From the NCBI GenBank assembly GCA_048500255.1, contig JASNYH010000007.1, positions 62,001-126,000 of the forward strand: a stretch of 64,000 nt of DNA, read 5' to 3'. This document shows positions 53,901 to 61,447 of the stretch, one piece after another. Source of the DNA: JAMHWF01 sp048500255. GTDB lineage: Bacteria; Pseudomonadota; Gammaproteobacteria; Burkholderiales; Burkholderiaceae_C. The position numbers and the translations under genes were made by a program. How positions within the stretch are numbered: the stretch's first letter is position 1; the number at the start of each line of letters is the position of its first letter. The notes below the pieces were generated by a model that saw only the letters and a list, made by a program, of their open reading frames with translations, did no database searches and was not told the origin of the DNA.

Positions 53901-54808
53901 AAGATCCGCCCCGCGGATGACAGCGCCTGCCGCAGCGGCGTGCCGCTGCTCGGGATCGAGCCATAGAGCTTTCCGTACCATGCGTCCTTCTGCGTCGCGT
54001 CGAACGTCGCGATGTTGAGAAATGCGGGGGAATCATTGTTGTTGATGCTCATGAAACCGACGCGGTACTGATCGCCGATGGCGGCGAACGCTCGCCCCGT
54101 CCCGGTCTTCATCATCAGCATCCGCGTACGGTAGTAGCTGAACCAGTTCGCGAAGTTCACTCTCTCGTCGGTCCGTCCAGCCGGCCCGGATGTCCCGTCG
54201 ACGACGACTTTCGTGAAGACACCCGATCCGGGTGCGCTGCCGATCGCGCTGTTGCACTCCTGGTAGAACGTGCTCGAGCTGTCCAGATAGCGCTTGGAGG
54301 CCTCTGTAGTCTCCGCTCCCGAGTACCTGTAGTAGTACGCCGTCTGGACGGTATCGGTACCCGATACGCCGCTGTTGACGAGGGTGTTCTCGCGACCTCC
54401 GCTTCCGTCTGCATACGCGTAGAACGATGTGCTCAGGTTGACCGACCCCAAACCGGTGTCGTAGCCGTTGATCCATGCCGACGTGAACGTCGAGTCGGGA
54501 TACGACGTGCCGTCGCCTCGGATGGGTGCGTTGTAGACGACGTTGGGGTTGTAGTAGACGCCATTGCACTGGGAACTACGGTATCCGTACGCCTCTGCGC
54601 CTCCGGTGCGCATGAAGTCCGTGACGTCATCGGGCATGTGGGTCCAGCCCATCGAACCCGAATCGTCCATGATGAACATCACGTTCGGCAGCACCGTCTG
54701 GGGAGCCGAGGTGATCAGCGGAGCCGTCGCGAGATCGGTATTCGCCGAGTGCGCAGCCGAAGCGGCAAAGAACAGCGCCGGCCACATGTTGGCAAAACGA
54801 AGCTTCAT
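50948..54808 (-). CDS. pilY1: Type IV pilus tip adhesin/biogenesis protein PilY1 (PilC)
   Basis: A 1286-residue secreted protein. A Sec signal at the N-terminus (ALFFAASAAHSA) is followed by a von Willebrand A-like region with the metal-site motif FIMDDSGSMG near residue 47. The C-terminal third is the PilY1 beta-propeller (VYVGANDGMLHAFNADTGQE, LYVVNAKTGALLRTIS, YGGDLFGNLWRFDINND, GTGRYLG). It ends with the typical Arg-rich SWREL tail. Base composition is visibly less GC-rich than the flagellar genes on either side. It is the last gene of the minor pilin operon and acts with PilX/V/W/E/FimT at the pilus tip. Confidence 0.95.
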   Translation of the reverse strand: MKLRFANMWPALFFAASAAHSANTDLATAPLITSAPQTVLPNVMFIMDDSGSMGWTHMPDDVTDFMRTGGAEAYGYRSSQCNGVYYNPNVVYNAPIRGDGTSYPDSTFTSAWINGYDTGLGSVNLSTSFYAYADGSGGRENTLVNSGVSGTDTVQTAYYYRYSGAETTEASKRYLDSSSTFYQECNSAIGSAPGSGVFTKVVVDGTSGPAGRTDERVNFANWFSYYRTRMLMMKTGTGRAFAAIGDQYRVGFMSINNNDSPAFLNIATFDATQKDAWYGKLYGSIPSSGTPLRQALSSAGRIFAGKIDSMYSQTVNDPVQYSCQKNFALLSTDGYWNGNGGIQVDGSTAIGNQDGSEPRPYSDGATTADRYRATLTISGAPSTSVTGITINGTHQIMSGATSSDGNNGTVARRVESRIDDCSTAIEGNCTVAGFSASRSGGTVTITAPASFGPITSIAYTQTKNKTITATVLPADTVTTGGTSETLADVAMHYYSTDLRDAALSNVTGALGTDVTANNVLPSGDDDATWQHMTTFTLGLGANGRMIYSSSYKSDTTGDFAAIRNGSAASSSVCTWQASGTACNWPTPSSGAIENIDDLWHAAVNGRGSYFSAKDPTTLAVGLSSALQGIAALTSDAAAAATSNPNITPTDNYVFSSAFRSGDWYGDLERRQINTSTGQVGATADWQARTLLDAKAYATRSIYTFDAANAATKLRSFEWDNLSAAEQGYFATSYLATTASPTLSQFCAAGEICLSSANQTAAGGAALVNFIRGDRSNEGDASDVAKFFRLRTSVLGDIVSAEAVFVKRPQFEYADTGYGAYRSAQASRQGMVYVGANDGMLHAFNADTGQESWAYIPSMLLPKLYRLADKRYATRHQYFVDGSPIQADVYADGAWHTVLIGGLGGGGAGYYALDVTNPASPKALWEISPSTVGFESMGTSYGRPEVTKLKDGTWVALFTSGYNNASGSGDGGGHLYVVNAKTGALLRTISTGQGSTSAIAGLCAVGPCPSGLAQISTWVENTRFDNTATRVYGGDLFGNLWRFDINNDIGATGYDAQLLATLRGPSGNIQSITAKPELGKVDRYPVVFVGTGRYLGSTDLSDASQQSIYAIKDRLDATSWGNPRVSTPAFIQQTLTTGTCGANSPICTAGESIRTATSNAVDFAVNGGWYVDLPGTRERATTDPQLAAGTLAVTTNLLNPSACTVGGSSFINYFDYRTGSAVPTAGGILSVSLGDALATRPVVARLPSGEMFDIISKSDNTLDTRRRPPPPPGGTTRRTSWRELTTR

Positions 54809-54857
54809 GTTGTTTCTGCCTCCCTAGACTGTGCTGGTATCCGCCGCTGCACGCACG

Positions 54858-55460
54858 CTACATGGCGACGACGACCTGCACCATGCTCATCGTGTTGCGC
54901 GGTCCGACGATTCGGGCGGTGATGCGGTAGTACGGCTGCGGCGGCGCAGTCGGGCCCGCCACGCCTCCTCGATGGCTGCGGTTGGCCGCGCCCGGATCGT
55001 TCGGCGCCGTCGAACAGGCCGCCACGGTGAACGCCGCACCGGCTTGATTGCACATGCGCTGGATCACATACGAGACCGTGTTTCCGGCAGCATCGACCGG
55101 CAACGTCTGTACTGTCGCGGCGGCCGCCAGCGTTCCCGTCCAGAAGGCGTCCCAGGTCTCGTTCGCGGCCGGATCCTGCCGCATCGCCAGGTAACCCGCG
55201 GCCGTGTTGCTCGCTGCGAGCGTCGCCCCGTTCGCCTCGAGCCAAGCGATCGCCGCCTCGACGCCCGCGTCTCCCGAATGGGCTGCGGCCTGCTGGAACG
55301 AGAGATTGCCCGCGATCACGTTCCCGGTCGACACGGACCGCATCAGCGCAAGACCGCCCAACGTCAGCGCGACCAGCAGGATCAGCGCGAGCAGCAACAC
55401 GACGCCGCGCTCTCGAACTCGGACTCGTTCGATTCCCATCGGAAACGGTCGATTCAGCAT
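54858..55460 (-). CDS. pilX: Type IV pilus minor pilin PilX
   Basis: A 200-residue PilX-type protein. After a short basic leader comes a hydrophobic helix (RGVVLLLALILLVALTLGGL) lacking the canonical Glu5, as is usual for PilX, then SVSTGNVIAGNLSFQQAA and AEAAIAWLE-like DAGVEAAIAWLEANG. Cysteines in RMCNQAG and VAACSTA may form a disulfide. The ATG at 55460 overlaps the end of pilW by 7 bp, so the genes are coupled. Confidence 0.9.
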   Translation of the reverse strand: MLNRPFPMGIERVRVRERGVVLLLALILLVALTLGGLALMRSVSTGNVIAGNLSFQQAAAHSGDAGVEAAIAWLEANGATLAASNTAAGYLAMRQDPAANETWDAFWTGTLAAAATVQTLPVDAAGNTVSYVIQRMCNQAGAAFTVAACSTAPNDPGAANRSHRGGVAGPTAPPQPYYRITARIVGPRNTMSMVQVVVAM

Positions 55461-56518
55461 GACGGCTGTGCTCCCTGCCAGGCCATGTTCCGCAGCGGCA
55501 CGACGGTCTGGAACACCTTGTATCGATAGCGCTGCCAATCGGCGAAGCCCGACAGGTCGATCGGGCTGCTGGCGCTGCCCTGCCATGCGGGCGCCGCCGG
55601 CGTGACGTTCTCCTTCTCGAACTGCGCGCTGCGCGACGTGAGAGCGACGCTGATGGCGGACACGCGCGCCCACAGACATGCGGTTGCCGGCGTGACGGGG
55701 CTGTACGAATCGACGAATCCGTCCATCGGCGCGGACGTATCGCTGCCGTACGCGGCGCGCAAGCTGACGATGTTGCTCGCGATCGGGGTCCAGATCGCTG
55801 CGTTGTTCACGTTGGCCGCGGCGCTGCAGTCGTTCGCGATGTAGTCGCAGACGGTGAGGTTGGCGTTGCGCACCGCGTAGACCTGAATGCTCGGCGCCGG
55901 CCCGAGGTTGTAAAGGATCCCGCCCGCCATGCCCGGAACACCGGTATTGACGCTCACGTTCGCTGCCGCCACGGCAGTCACCGGCTCCATGACGAGGTTG
56001 CACGGGGCTGGACGCGGATCCGCCTGCACGACGACCCTGTCGCCGACCGCGATCGAACCCACGCCGGAGGCCGCGACGGCAGCCGCAACGGTGTAGGTCG
56101 TCTGCACCAGCTGCGCTTCGACGCGGTCGCCATCCATCGGTCCGTTGCCGCTGCCCGAGACGACGAGCAGCGTGTCGGTGTTGGCGTCGCCAGCCGGGAT
56201 GCTGGCGTGGTTGATCGTCACCGGCGCCCAGGCGTTGAGCGTCACGCCGGCACGGAGCTGCACATTGCAGCCGATCACCGGAAACGTGCCGGCAACATGA
56301 CCGCTTTGCTGCATCTCGCGCCGCAGCATGTACAAGCCGACCGCGCCCGTGGTCTGCGCGTCGTCGCCGCCGGTCGTCGTTCTCTTGTAGCCCTCCGACA
56401 CGGAGAACACCTGCATCATCACGATGACGGCGATCATGCCGATCAGCATGCCGATCATCAGCTCGACGAGGCTGACACCGGCCGATCGGCTGCGAGAGCG
56501 GTAGTTGCAGCGCACCAC
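55454..56518 (-). CDS. pilW: Type IV pilus minor pilin PilW
   Basis: A 354-residue minor pilin with prepilin-type N-terminus: a basic leader, cleavage before VSLVELMIGMLIGMIAVIVM (Glu5 present) and MQVFSVSEGYKRTTTGGDDA. The large C-terminal domain has paired cysteines. Follows pilV by 6 bp and overlaps pilX by 7 bp. Confidence 0.92.
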   Translation of the reverse strand: MVRCNYRSRSRSAGVSLVELMIGMLIGMIAVIVMMQVFSVSEGYKRTTTGGDDAQTTGAVGLYMLRREMQQSGHVAGTFPVIGCNVQLRAGVTLNAWAPVTINHASIPAGDANTDTLLVVSGSGNGPMDGDRVEAQLVQTTYTVAAAVAASGVGSIAVGDRVVVQADPRPAPCNLVMEPVTAVAAANVSVNTGVPGMAGGILYNLGPAPSIQVYAVRNANLTVCDYIANDCSAAANVNNAAIWTPIASNIVSLRAAYGSDTSAPMDGFVDSYSPVTPATACLWARVSAISVALTSRSAQFEKENVTPAAPAWQGSASSPIDLSGFADWQRYRYKVFQTVVPLRNMAWQGAQPSC

Positions 56519-56524
56519 GTCCTC

Positions 56525-56974
56525 CTAGCGAATCTGCGTGATCACGGTGTACCTGTGCTGCGGCACCGTCGCTTGCTCGCTCGGCGCGCGCCAGAACAAG
56601 TCGACTCTCACCACTCCCGAAGCGTTCACTGCAACCGCCGGGGCGCTGGCCGGAACCGGCGCACTCGCGGCCAGACCCGGAAGCGTCGCCTGCACGCGCG
56701 CCAGCCATGCGTTGTAGAGCGGGTTGCCCGTAGCGAAGTTGGCCTGCAGCGTCGCAGGAGTGCGGTTCGAAACCCACATCTGGCCGATCACCTCGTTGGC
56801 CAGGAGACTGGCCTCCGAACGGTACTTCGCATCGGCCGACTGCCGGATCGACGTGGCCTGCAGCGCAATCAGCGCCAGCACGCCGATCGAGAAGACCAGG
56901 ATCGCGACCAGCGCCTCGATCAAGCTGACGCCGCGCTGTGCGGATCGTGCGAGTTTCAGGTTCCGGCCCTTCAT
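56525..56974 (-). CDS. pilV: Type IV pilus minor pilin PilV
   Basis: A 149-residue minor pilin. QRGVSLIEALVAILVFSIGV is the prepilin cleavage site and helix; LALIALQATSIRQSADAKYR and ANEVIGQMWVSNR are PilV landmarks. The start ATG at 56974 lies 2 bp after the fimT stop; the much longer open frame upstream is the shadow of fimT. Confidence 0.92.
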   Translation of the reverse strand: MKGRNLKLARSAQRGVSLIEALVAILVFSIGVLALIALQATSIRQSADAKYRSEASLLANEVIGQMWVSNRTPATLQANFATGNPLYNAWLARVQATLPGLAASAPVPASAPAVAVNASGVVRVDLFWRAPSEQATVPQHRYTVITQIR

Positions 56975-56976
56975 GA

Positions 56977-57615
56977 TCAGCACCCCATCGGATCGCCGGC
57001 GCCGAACTGCGGGTCGCACATGCGCACCTGCCCGGCCGGCGAGACAACGATACGCAAACAGCGCATCGTTCCACCCGCTCCGACGCAATTGCCGCCGCCC
57101 GGGTTCGAGACATCGATACTCACACCCAACGTGCTCGCGCCGACCGCGCAGGGAATCTGGCGCCCGAGACCGTTGAAGTTGATGCATGACCTGGCATTGC
57201 CGCCGGTGTCGACGGAGGCGATCACCGCGTTGGGCGAGCCCTCGGAGGACGCGCGAACCTGAACGATGCGCGGATCGCCTGCGCCTGCCGAGACCGTATC
57301 GGCCGATGGGGTCGCATTGCAGGCACCGGCCGCGTCGAGCAGGCTCACGACCCAGTTCCGCCCGGCGTTGGACAGCGCGCACGCAGCGGTGAGGTTGTCG
57401 GTCAGCTGGAATCGCACCGGCGTGTTGCGGCGCACCGCTTCCGCGCGAGCCAGTTGCGCGCCGGCCAGTACGCCCTCTGCGGCCGTGCGGATCTGCGAGT
57501 TCTGCAGCCAGTTGGAGAAACTCGGTGCCCCGAGAAGCATCAACAGCGCGAGAACGGTCACCGTCACCATCAGTTCGACGATGGTGAAACCGCGCACCCG
57601 AAGACGGCTCAGCAC
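56977..57615 (-). CDS. fimT: Prepilin-type protein FimT/GspH
   Basis: A pseudopilin of about 212 residues. RVRGFTIVELMVTVTVLALL is the prepilin motif and membrane helix, followed by GAPSFSNWLQNSQIRTAAEG and NGLGRQIPC. Four or more cysteines occur in the C-terminal domain. The start is a GTG at 57615 within the end of pilE (7-bp overlap); there is no ATG in range except far upstream inside pilE. Confidence 0.88.
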   Translation of the reverse strand: MLSRLRVRGFTIVELMVTVTVLALLMLLGAPSFSNWLQNSQIRTAAEGVLAGAQLARAEAVRRNTPVRFQLTDNLTAACALSNAGRNWVVSLLDAAGACNATPSADTVSAGAGDPRIVQVRASSEGSPNAVIASVDTGGNARSCINFNGLGRQIPCAVGASTLGVSIDVSNPGGGNCVGAGGTMRCLRIVVSPAGQVRMCDPQFGAGDPMGC

Positions 57616-58043
57616 AACCCGCCCTTCTTCGTGATCCAGCAATTGTTGGGATTCGGGGTCGCCCACCCGGTAGGAGCGGCTGCCGTCGTCTTCGCGCCAG
57701 TTTGATCGATCGTGAACGTGAACCCTGTCATCGAGCCTTTGCCGACGGCGGAAAGCACGTAGGTCGTCGCGGTCGGAGCGCCCGCGCCAGCGCAGGAAAG
57801 ATTGAAGAGCGCATTCGTGTTATCTACCGCACAGGCGGGCCCGCCGACGTACGTGCGGTTGTCCTGAAAGTACTGCTCCATCTGCACCTGGCGGGTGGCG
57901 AGACGGGACGTCGCTTCGGGGATGTTGCCGCGAATGACGTAATCCCGATAGCTCGGCAGCGCTACCGCAGCCAGGATGGCGACGATGGCAACGGTGATCA
58001 TCACCTCGATCAGGGTGAATCCACGCGCGCGGTTTCGCATCAT
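57609..58043 (-). CDS. pilE: Type IV pilin PilE
   Basis: A 144-residue pilin with a short leader and RGFTLIEVMITVAIVAILAA prepilin site and helix, then ALPSYRDYVIRGNIPEATSR and RQVQMEQYFQDNRTYVG, the standard PilE pattern. It has a C-terminal disulfide candidate (CWITKKGGLC). It heads the pilE-fimT-pilV-pilW-pilX-pilY1 operon, with an AGGAG ribosome site before ATG 58043. In this cluster PilE acts as a minor pilin. Confidence 0.93.
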   Translation of the reverse strand: MMRNRARGFTLIEVMITVAIVAILAAVALPSYRDYVIRGNIPEATSRLATRQVQMEQYFQDNRTYVGGPACAVDNTNALFNLSCAGAGAPTATTYVLSAVGKGSMTGFTFTIDQTGAKTTAAAPTGWATPNPNNCWITKKGGLC

Positions 58044-58185
58044 CGAGCTCTCCTGGTCCTCGTCGGGGTCGAGCCGGAGACTACTTGGAGTTCGCCTTGT
58101 GCCCTATCCGAGGACGACGAATGGCTCGGATTCGCCGGCCGAACGGCGAAGTGCTGTTGGTCGGACGACATTCGTCCGCTTCAGG

Positions 58186-58201
58186 CGTGATTCAGATCAC
58201 G
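58186..58201. promoter_or_regulatory. CRP/Vfr-like palindrome upstream of the pilin operon
   Basis: CGTGATTCAGATCACG is a perfect 6-bp-arm palindrome with the CRP-type core GTGA-N6-TCAC. It lies about 143 bp upstream of the pilE ATG and 20 bp beyond the ycgR stop. An inverted repeat CGGACGA/TCGTCCG at 58162-58178 lies between it and pilE and may end ycgR transcription. Confidence 0.5.
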
Positions 58202-58220
58202 GCCAGCTGGCGGCAGGCGT

Positions 58221-58982
58221 TCACAGCGAGAACATCCTTCGCCGCTTCTCCACCTGATCCACGAACAACTGCAGCGAGCGCGTGCCGTCGCCCGACAGGC
58301 CGGCGAACTCGCAGCCCAGGCGGCGGGCGCCGGTGTCGCCGGTGATCGTCGACACGTGGTGGATCACCAGCGCCGCGCGCAGCCGCGTGTCGGCGTCGAG
58401 CGCGATGTCGACGCCGTTGACGCGCACCCCCGGCTCGATCGGCGGGACGTCGTCGGGCAGCTGAAGCGCGCAGCCGCCGACGCTCACGTCGAGCACGCGC
58501 AGCGTCAGCTGCATCTCGGGGATCATCGGATGCGGCAGCGTCACCGTGGGCGCTCCGCGCGCCAGCGGTCGCACGCGAAAGCTGTTGCGCCGCTGGAAGC
58601 GGTAGACGCAGCGCGGCAGCGGCGCGCGCAGCGCGCACGAGCGCGTGCCGTGCACCAGCACCAGGTCCTGCAGGTCGAACTGCACCTTGATGTTGTCGAG
58701 GTAGCCCACGACGGTCACGTCGTCCGACTCGAGCACGCGCTGCAGCGCAGGGTGGTGGCTGTCGGCGCTCAGGCCGAGCGCGCCGGCCTCGGCGTCGACG
58801 GTCCACAGCGTCGTCGTGTAGACGGCGCCCTCGGCGGTGTTCAGGTGCAGCAGCGAGGCAGCGTCGAGCAGGCGTTTGAGCAGGCCCAGCACGTCGTGCC
58901 GCGACGCGAGGCGAAACTCGTCGAGCCCGCCGGACGACGCCGCCAGCTCGTCGAGCTGCATCGGGGCGGTTTCCATCGCCAT
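58221..58982 (-). CDS. ycgR: PilZ-domain flagellar brake protein YcgR
   Basis: A 253-residue protein with an N-terminal YcgR domain and a C-terminal PilZ domain. The c-di-GMP-binding motifs are visible: RRNSFRV (RxxxR) near residue 133 and DVSVGGCAL (D/NxSxxG). When bound to c-di-GMP it slows the motor by contacting rotor or stator proteins. It is fourth in the fliD-fliS-fliT-ycgR operon and so under FliA control, which couples braking capacity to filament assembly. Confidence 0.93.
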   Translation of the reverse strand: MAMETAPMQLDELAASSGGLDEFRLASRHDVLGLLKRLLDAASLLHLNTAEGAVYTTTLWTVDAEAGALGLSADSHHPALQRVLESDDVTVVGYLDNIKVQFDLQDLVLVHGTRSCALRAPLPRCVYRFQRRNSFRVRPLARGAPTVTLPHPMIPEMQLTLRVLDVSVGGCALQLPDDVPPIEPGVRVNGVDIALDADTRLRAALVIHHVSTITGDTGARRLGCEFAGLSGDGTRSLQLFVDQVEKRRRMFSL

Positions 58983-59004
58983 CGTGCGCGCCTTTGCCTG
59001 CGTG

Positions 59005-59304
59005 TCAATGCAGCATCTTCGGGCGGCCGGCCAGGATGTCGTCGAGCTGCTCGAGCCAGGGCTCGGCGAGCTGGCGGATCTCGGCGTCGTTCATCAGGAT
59101 GCGCTGCATGATGCGCGACTTCAGCTGTGCCGCGTTGCTCGGCAGCGGCTTCTCGCTGGCGGCGTGCTTGAGCTGCGAGATCAGCACCGCGCAAGCGCCC
59201 TCGAGCTTGACGACGTGGTCCCAGTCGCCGCTGCGCGCCGCCTCGAGCATGTCCTGGCTGGCGCGCTCGATGGCCTCGTAGTAGTGGAGCAGGTCGTGGT
59301 TCAT
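59005..59304 (-). CDS. fliT: FliT-type flagellar chaperone
   Basis: A 99-residue helical protein in the fliT position, 28 bp after fliS. MNHDLLHYYEAIERASQDML and a long charged helical body ending in IRQLAEPWLEQLDDIL fit FliT, the chaperone of FliD (and regulator of FlhDC in enterics). Start 59304 is chosen for the conserved opening; the frame extends further without support. Confidence 0.82.
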   Translation of the reverse strand: MNHDLLHYYEAIERASQDMLEAARSGDWDHVVKLEGACAVLISQLKHAASEKPLPSNAAQLKSRIMQRILMNDAEIRQLAEPWLEQLDDILAGRPKMLH

Positions 59305-59332
59305 GGCAGACCCCGGCATGACGGTGCGGCGC

Positions 59333-59758
59333 TCAGCGGCCGGCGCGGTCGCCGATGGCGGCCCAGGCACTGGCGATCGGCTCGATCAGACGCTGGCACT
59401 CCTCGACCGGCGCCTCGTCGTTGTCGAGGTTGGCGCGCGTCAGGCGCAGCGTCACGTAGGCGTAGAGGTCGTGCAGGTCGCGCGCGAGGTCGCCGCCGGC
59501 GTCGAGGTCGAGGCCGGCCTTCAGACCCTCTTCGACGATGCGCACGGCACGGCCTATGGCGCGGCCCTTGAGTTCGAGGTTGCGTGCCTGCAGCGCGCCG
59601 CGCGCCTGCGCCAGCGACTCCTGCAGGCCCTCGAACAGCATCGCGACGAGGCGATGCGGCGTCGCCGCCGTGACGCCCGTTTCGAGGCCAATGGTGCGGT
59701 AGGCGAGCCCGGCGGCGTGGGCGGGTCGCGGTGAGAAGGGACTGGCGGCGGCGTACAT
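59333..59758 (-). CDS. fliS: Flagellin export chaperone FliS
   Basis: A 141-residue protein: MYAAASPFSPRPAHAAGLAY, ETGVTAATPHRLVAMLFEGL and the C-terminal ARDLHDLYAYVTLRLTRANL. It binds the flagellin C-terminus to prevent early polymerisation. The start at 59758 matches the conserved MYA opening. It lies 100 bp downstream of fliD. Confidence 0.93.
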   Translation of the reverse strand: MYAAASPFSPRPAHAAGLAYRTIGLETGVTAATPHRLVAMLFEGLQESLAQARGALQARNLELKGRAIGRAVRIVEEGLKAGLDLDAGGDLARDLHDLYAYVTLRLTRANLDNDEAPVEECQRLIEPIASAWAAIGDRAGR

Positions 59759-59858
59759 TCGGGCGCTCTTTCTGCTGATGCGTGCTGCAACTGCTGTTGC
59801 CCGAGTTATCGACGCGCCCGGCGCCGACTTGAGGCGCGGCACACCGGCCGCGCCGGCA

Positions 59859-61307
59859 TCACTTGCTGCCGCTGTTGGCGTTGAACGCGGCGATCTGCTG
59901 CGTGATGTAGCTCGACAGGCCGTTGAGCTGGCCCATGCGCGCGTCGAGCGCGGTGTACTGCGCCAGCAGCCGCTTCTCGGTCATCGCGATGCGCTCCTCG
60001 AGGCGCTCCTGCCGGTCGCCGTTGAGGTCGATGCGCTTCTGCAGCCCTTCGGTGCGGTTGGCGATCGAGCCGTCGACGCTGAGCAACTGGTCGGCGATCG
60101 TGCGGATCTGCGTCGCGATGCCGTTGTTGGCCGGCGTCACCAGGTCGCTGTGGCCGAACAGCTTCTGCAGCTCGCCGAGGTTGGCGATGCCGTTCTTCAG
60201 CTTGGTCTCGTTGACGGCGATCGAGCCGTCGCGCTGCACGTCCAGGCCCACGTCGGCCAGGCGCGTGAAGGTCGTCGATGCGCCGCTCGTCAGGCCGAGC
60301 ATGCTGCGCATCTGCGTGCGGATCGCCACCGCCGCGCTGTCGCCCTGCAGCGTACCGGCCTTCTTGCTGGCCGCGTCGTACTTCGTCTGCTCGGCGAGCA
60401 TCGTGTTGAGCTCGTTGTAGGCCTTCACGAAGGTGTCGATCGCCTTGCGGATCGATTCCTCGTCGGGCTTGGCCGTCACCGTCACCGGCGCCGTCGTCTC
60501 CTTGCCCAGCGTGAGCGTCAAGCCGTCCAGCACGTCGGCAAGCGTGTTGCTCTCCGAGGTGATCGGCAGGCTGTTGAGGCTGGCGGCGGCGTTGGCCGCG
60601 GCCAGCGCCTGCGCCATCGTCAGGATGCCGGCCGAGGGGTCGAAGGCCAGCGCCGACAGGCCGGCGGCGTCGGTGTTGTTGCCGTCGGTGTCGGTCACGC
60701 TGACGCGAAACGCGTTCGACGCGCCCGTCGCCGCCGAGCGCAGCACGAGGCGCGAACCCGTCGAGTCGGTCAGCACCGACGCGACGACGCCCGCATTCGA
60801 CGCATTGATCTTGTCGCGCAGCTGCGCCAGCGACTCGGCCGGCGGGCCGACCGTGATGTCGACGTAGCTCGTGCCCGACTTGGGCGTGAAGCTCGCCTGG
60901 CCGGGGCCCCAGGTGCCGAGCTCGATGCGCAGCGTGCCCTCGCCGACCAGCGAGTCGGCGGACGCATAGACCGCCGTTGCGTTCGACTGCGCGGCGGCGA
61001 GCTTCTGCACCTCGATCGCATAGGTGCCGGGCTTGGTCGCCGCGCTCGTCGTCACGCCGACGGCGGCGCTGTCGGTCGACGAGCCGACGGTCTGCCCCCA
61101 CGTCGTGGTGCGCGTCAGCGCCGACGCGGCGTCGCGCAGTGCCGACAGGCTCGACTTGAGCTTGCCGTAGGTCGTCAGCTTGGTCTGCAGCGACGTCGCT
61201 TCGCTCTGCAGCTTCTGCAGCGGCTGCTTCTCGATCGCTACGAGCTGGCTGACGATGCTGTTGATGTCCAGGCCGCTGCCGATACCCGGTGAGGAGATGG
61301 TCGCCAT
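59859..61307 (-). CDS. fliD: Flagellar filament cap protein FliD
   Basis: A 482-residue HAP2: ISSPGIGSGLDINSIVSQLV at the N-terminus, GVTTSAATKPGTYAIEVQKL, a variable domain, and the C-terminal IAMTEKRLLAQYTALDARMG with coiled-coil helix and SSYITQQIAAFN. It caps the filament and folds incoming flagellin. ATG 61307 is preferred over a GTG at 61370 because the FliA promoter at 61337-61363 lies between. It heads the fliD-fliS-fliT-ycgR operon. Confidence 0.95.
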   Translation of the reverse strand: MATISSPGIGSGLDINSIVSQLVAIEKQPLQKLQSEATSLQTKLTTYGKLKSSLSALRDAASALTRTTTWGQTVGSSTDSAAVGVTTSAATKPGTYAIEVQKLAAAQSNATAVYASADSLVGEGTLRIELGTWGPGQASFTPKSGTSYVDITVGPPAESLAQLRDKINASNAGVVASVLTDSTGSRLVLRSAATGASNAFRVSVTDTDGNNTDAAGLSALAFDPSAGILTMAQALAAANAAASLNSLPITSESNTLADVLDGLTLTLGKETTAPVTVTAKPDEESIRKAIDTFVKAYNELNTMLAEQTKYDAASKKAGTLQGDSAAVAIRTQMRSMLGLTSGASTTFTRLADVGLDVQRDGSIAVNETKLKNGIANLGELQKLFGHSDLVTPANNGIATQIRTIADQLLSVDGSIANRTEGLQKRIDLNGDRQERLEERIAMTEKRLLAQYTALDARMGQLNGLSSYITQQIAAFNANSGSK

Positions 61308-61336
61308 GGGGGTTTGTCCTTCATCGCCTATCGGGG

Positions 61337-61363
61337 CTATCGGCGGCTCGCGCCGGGACTTGA
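61337..61363 (-). promoter_or_regulatory. Sigma-28 (FliA) promoter of fliD operon
   Basis: On the minus strand TCAAGTCC, 11 bases, then GCCGATAG, followed after about 22 bases by the fliD ATG. The -35 octamer is identical to that of the second flagellin promoter. Confidence 0.82.
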
Positions 61364-61382
61364 GCCCCATTCAGCGCCGCCG

Positions 61383-61410
61383 CCCGCCCGGGATCGTCTT
61401 CCAGGGCGGG
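61383..61410 (-). terminator. Weak hairpin downstream of first flagellin gene
   Basis: CCCGCCC and GGGCGGG pair across a 14-base loop, about 40 bases past the flagellin stop and upstream of the fliD promoter. No T-run; terminator status is uncertain. Confidence 0.3.
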
Positions 61411-61447
61411 GCGCCGCGACCGGTCGGCGACGTCGCTCGATCCGTCG

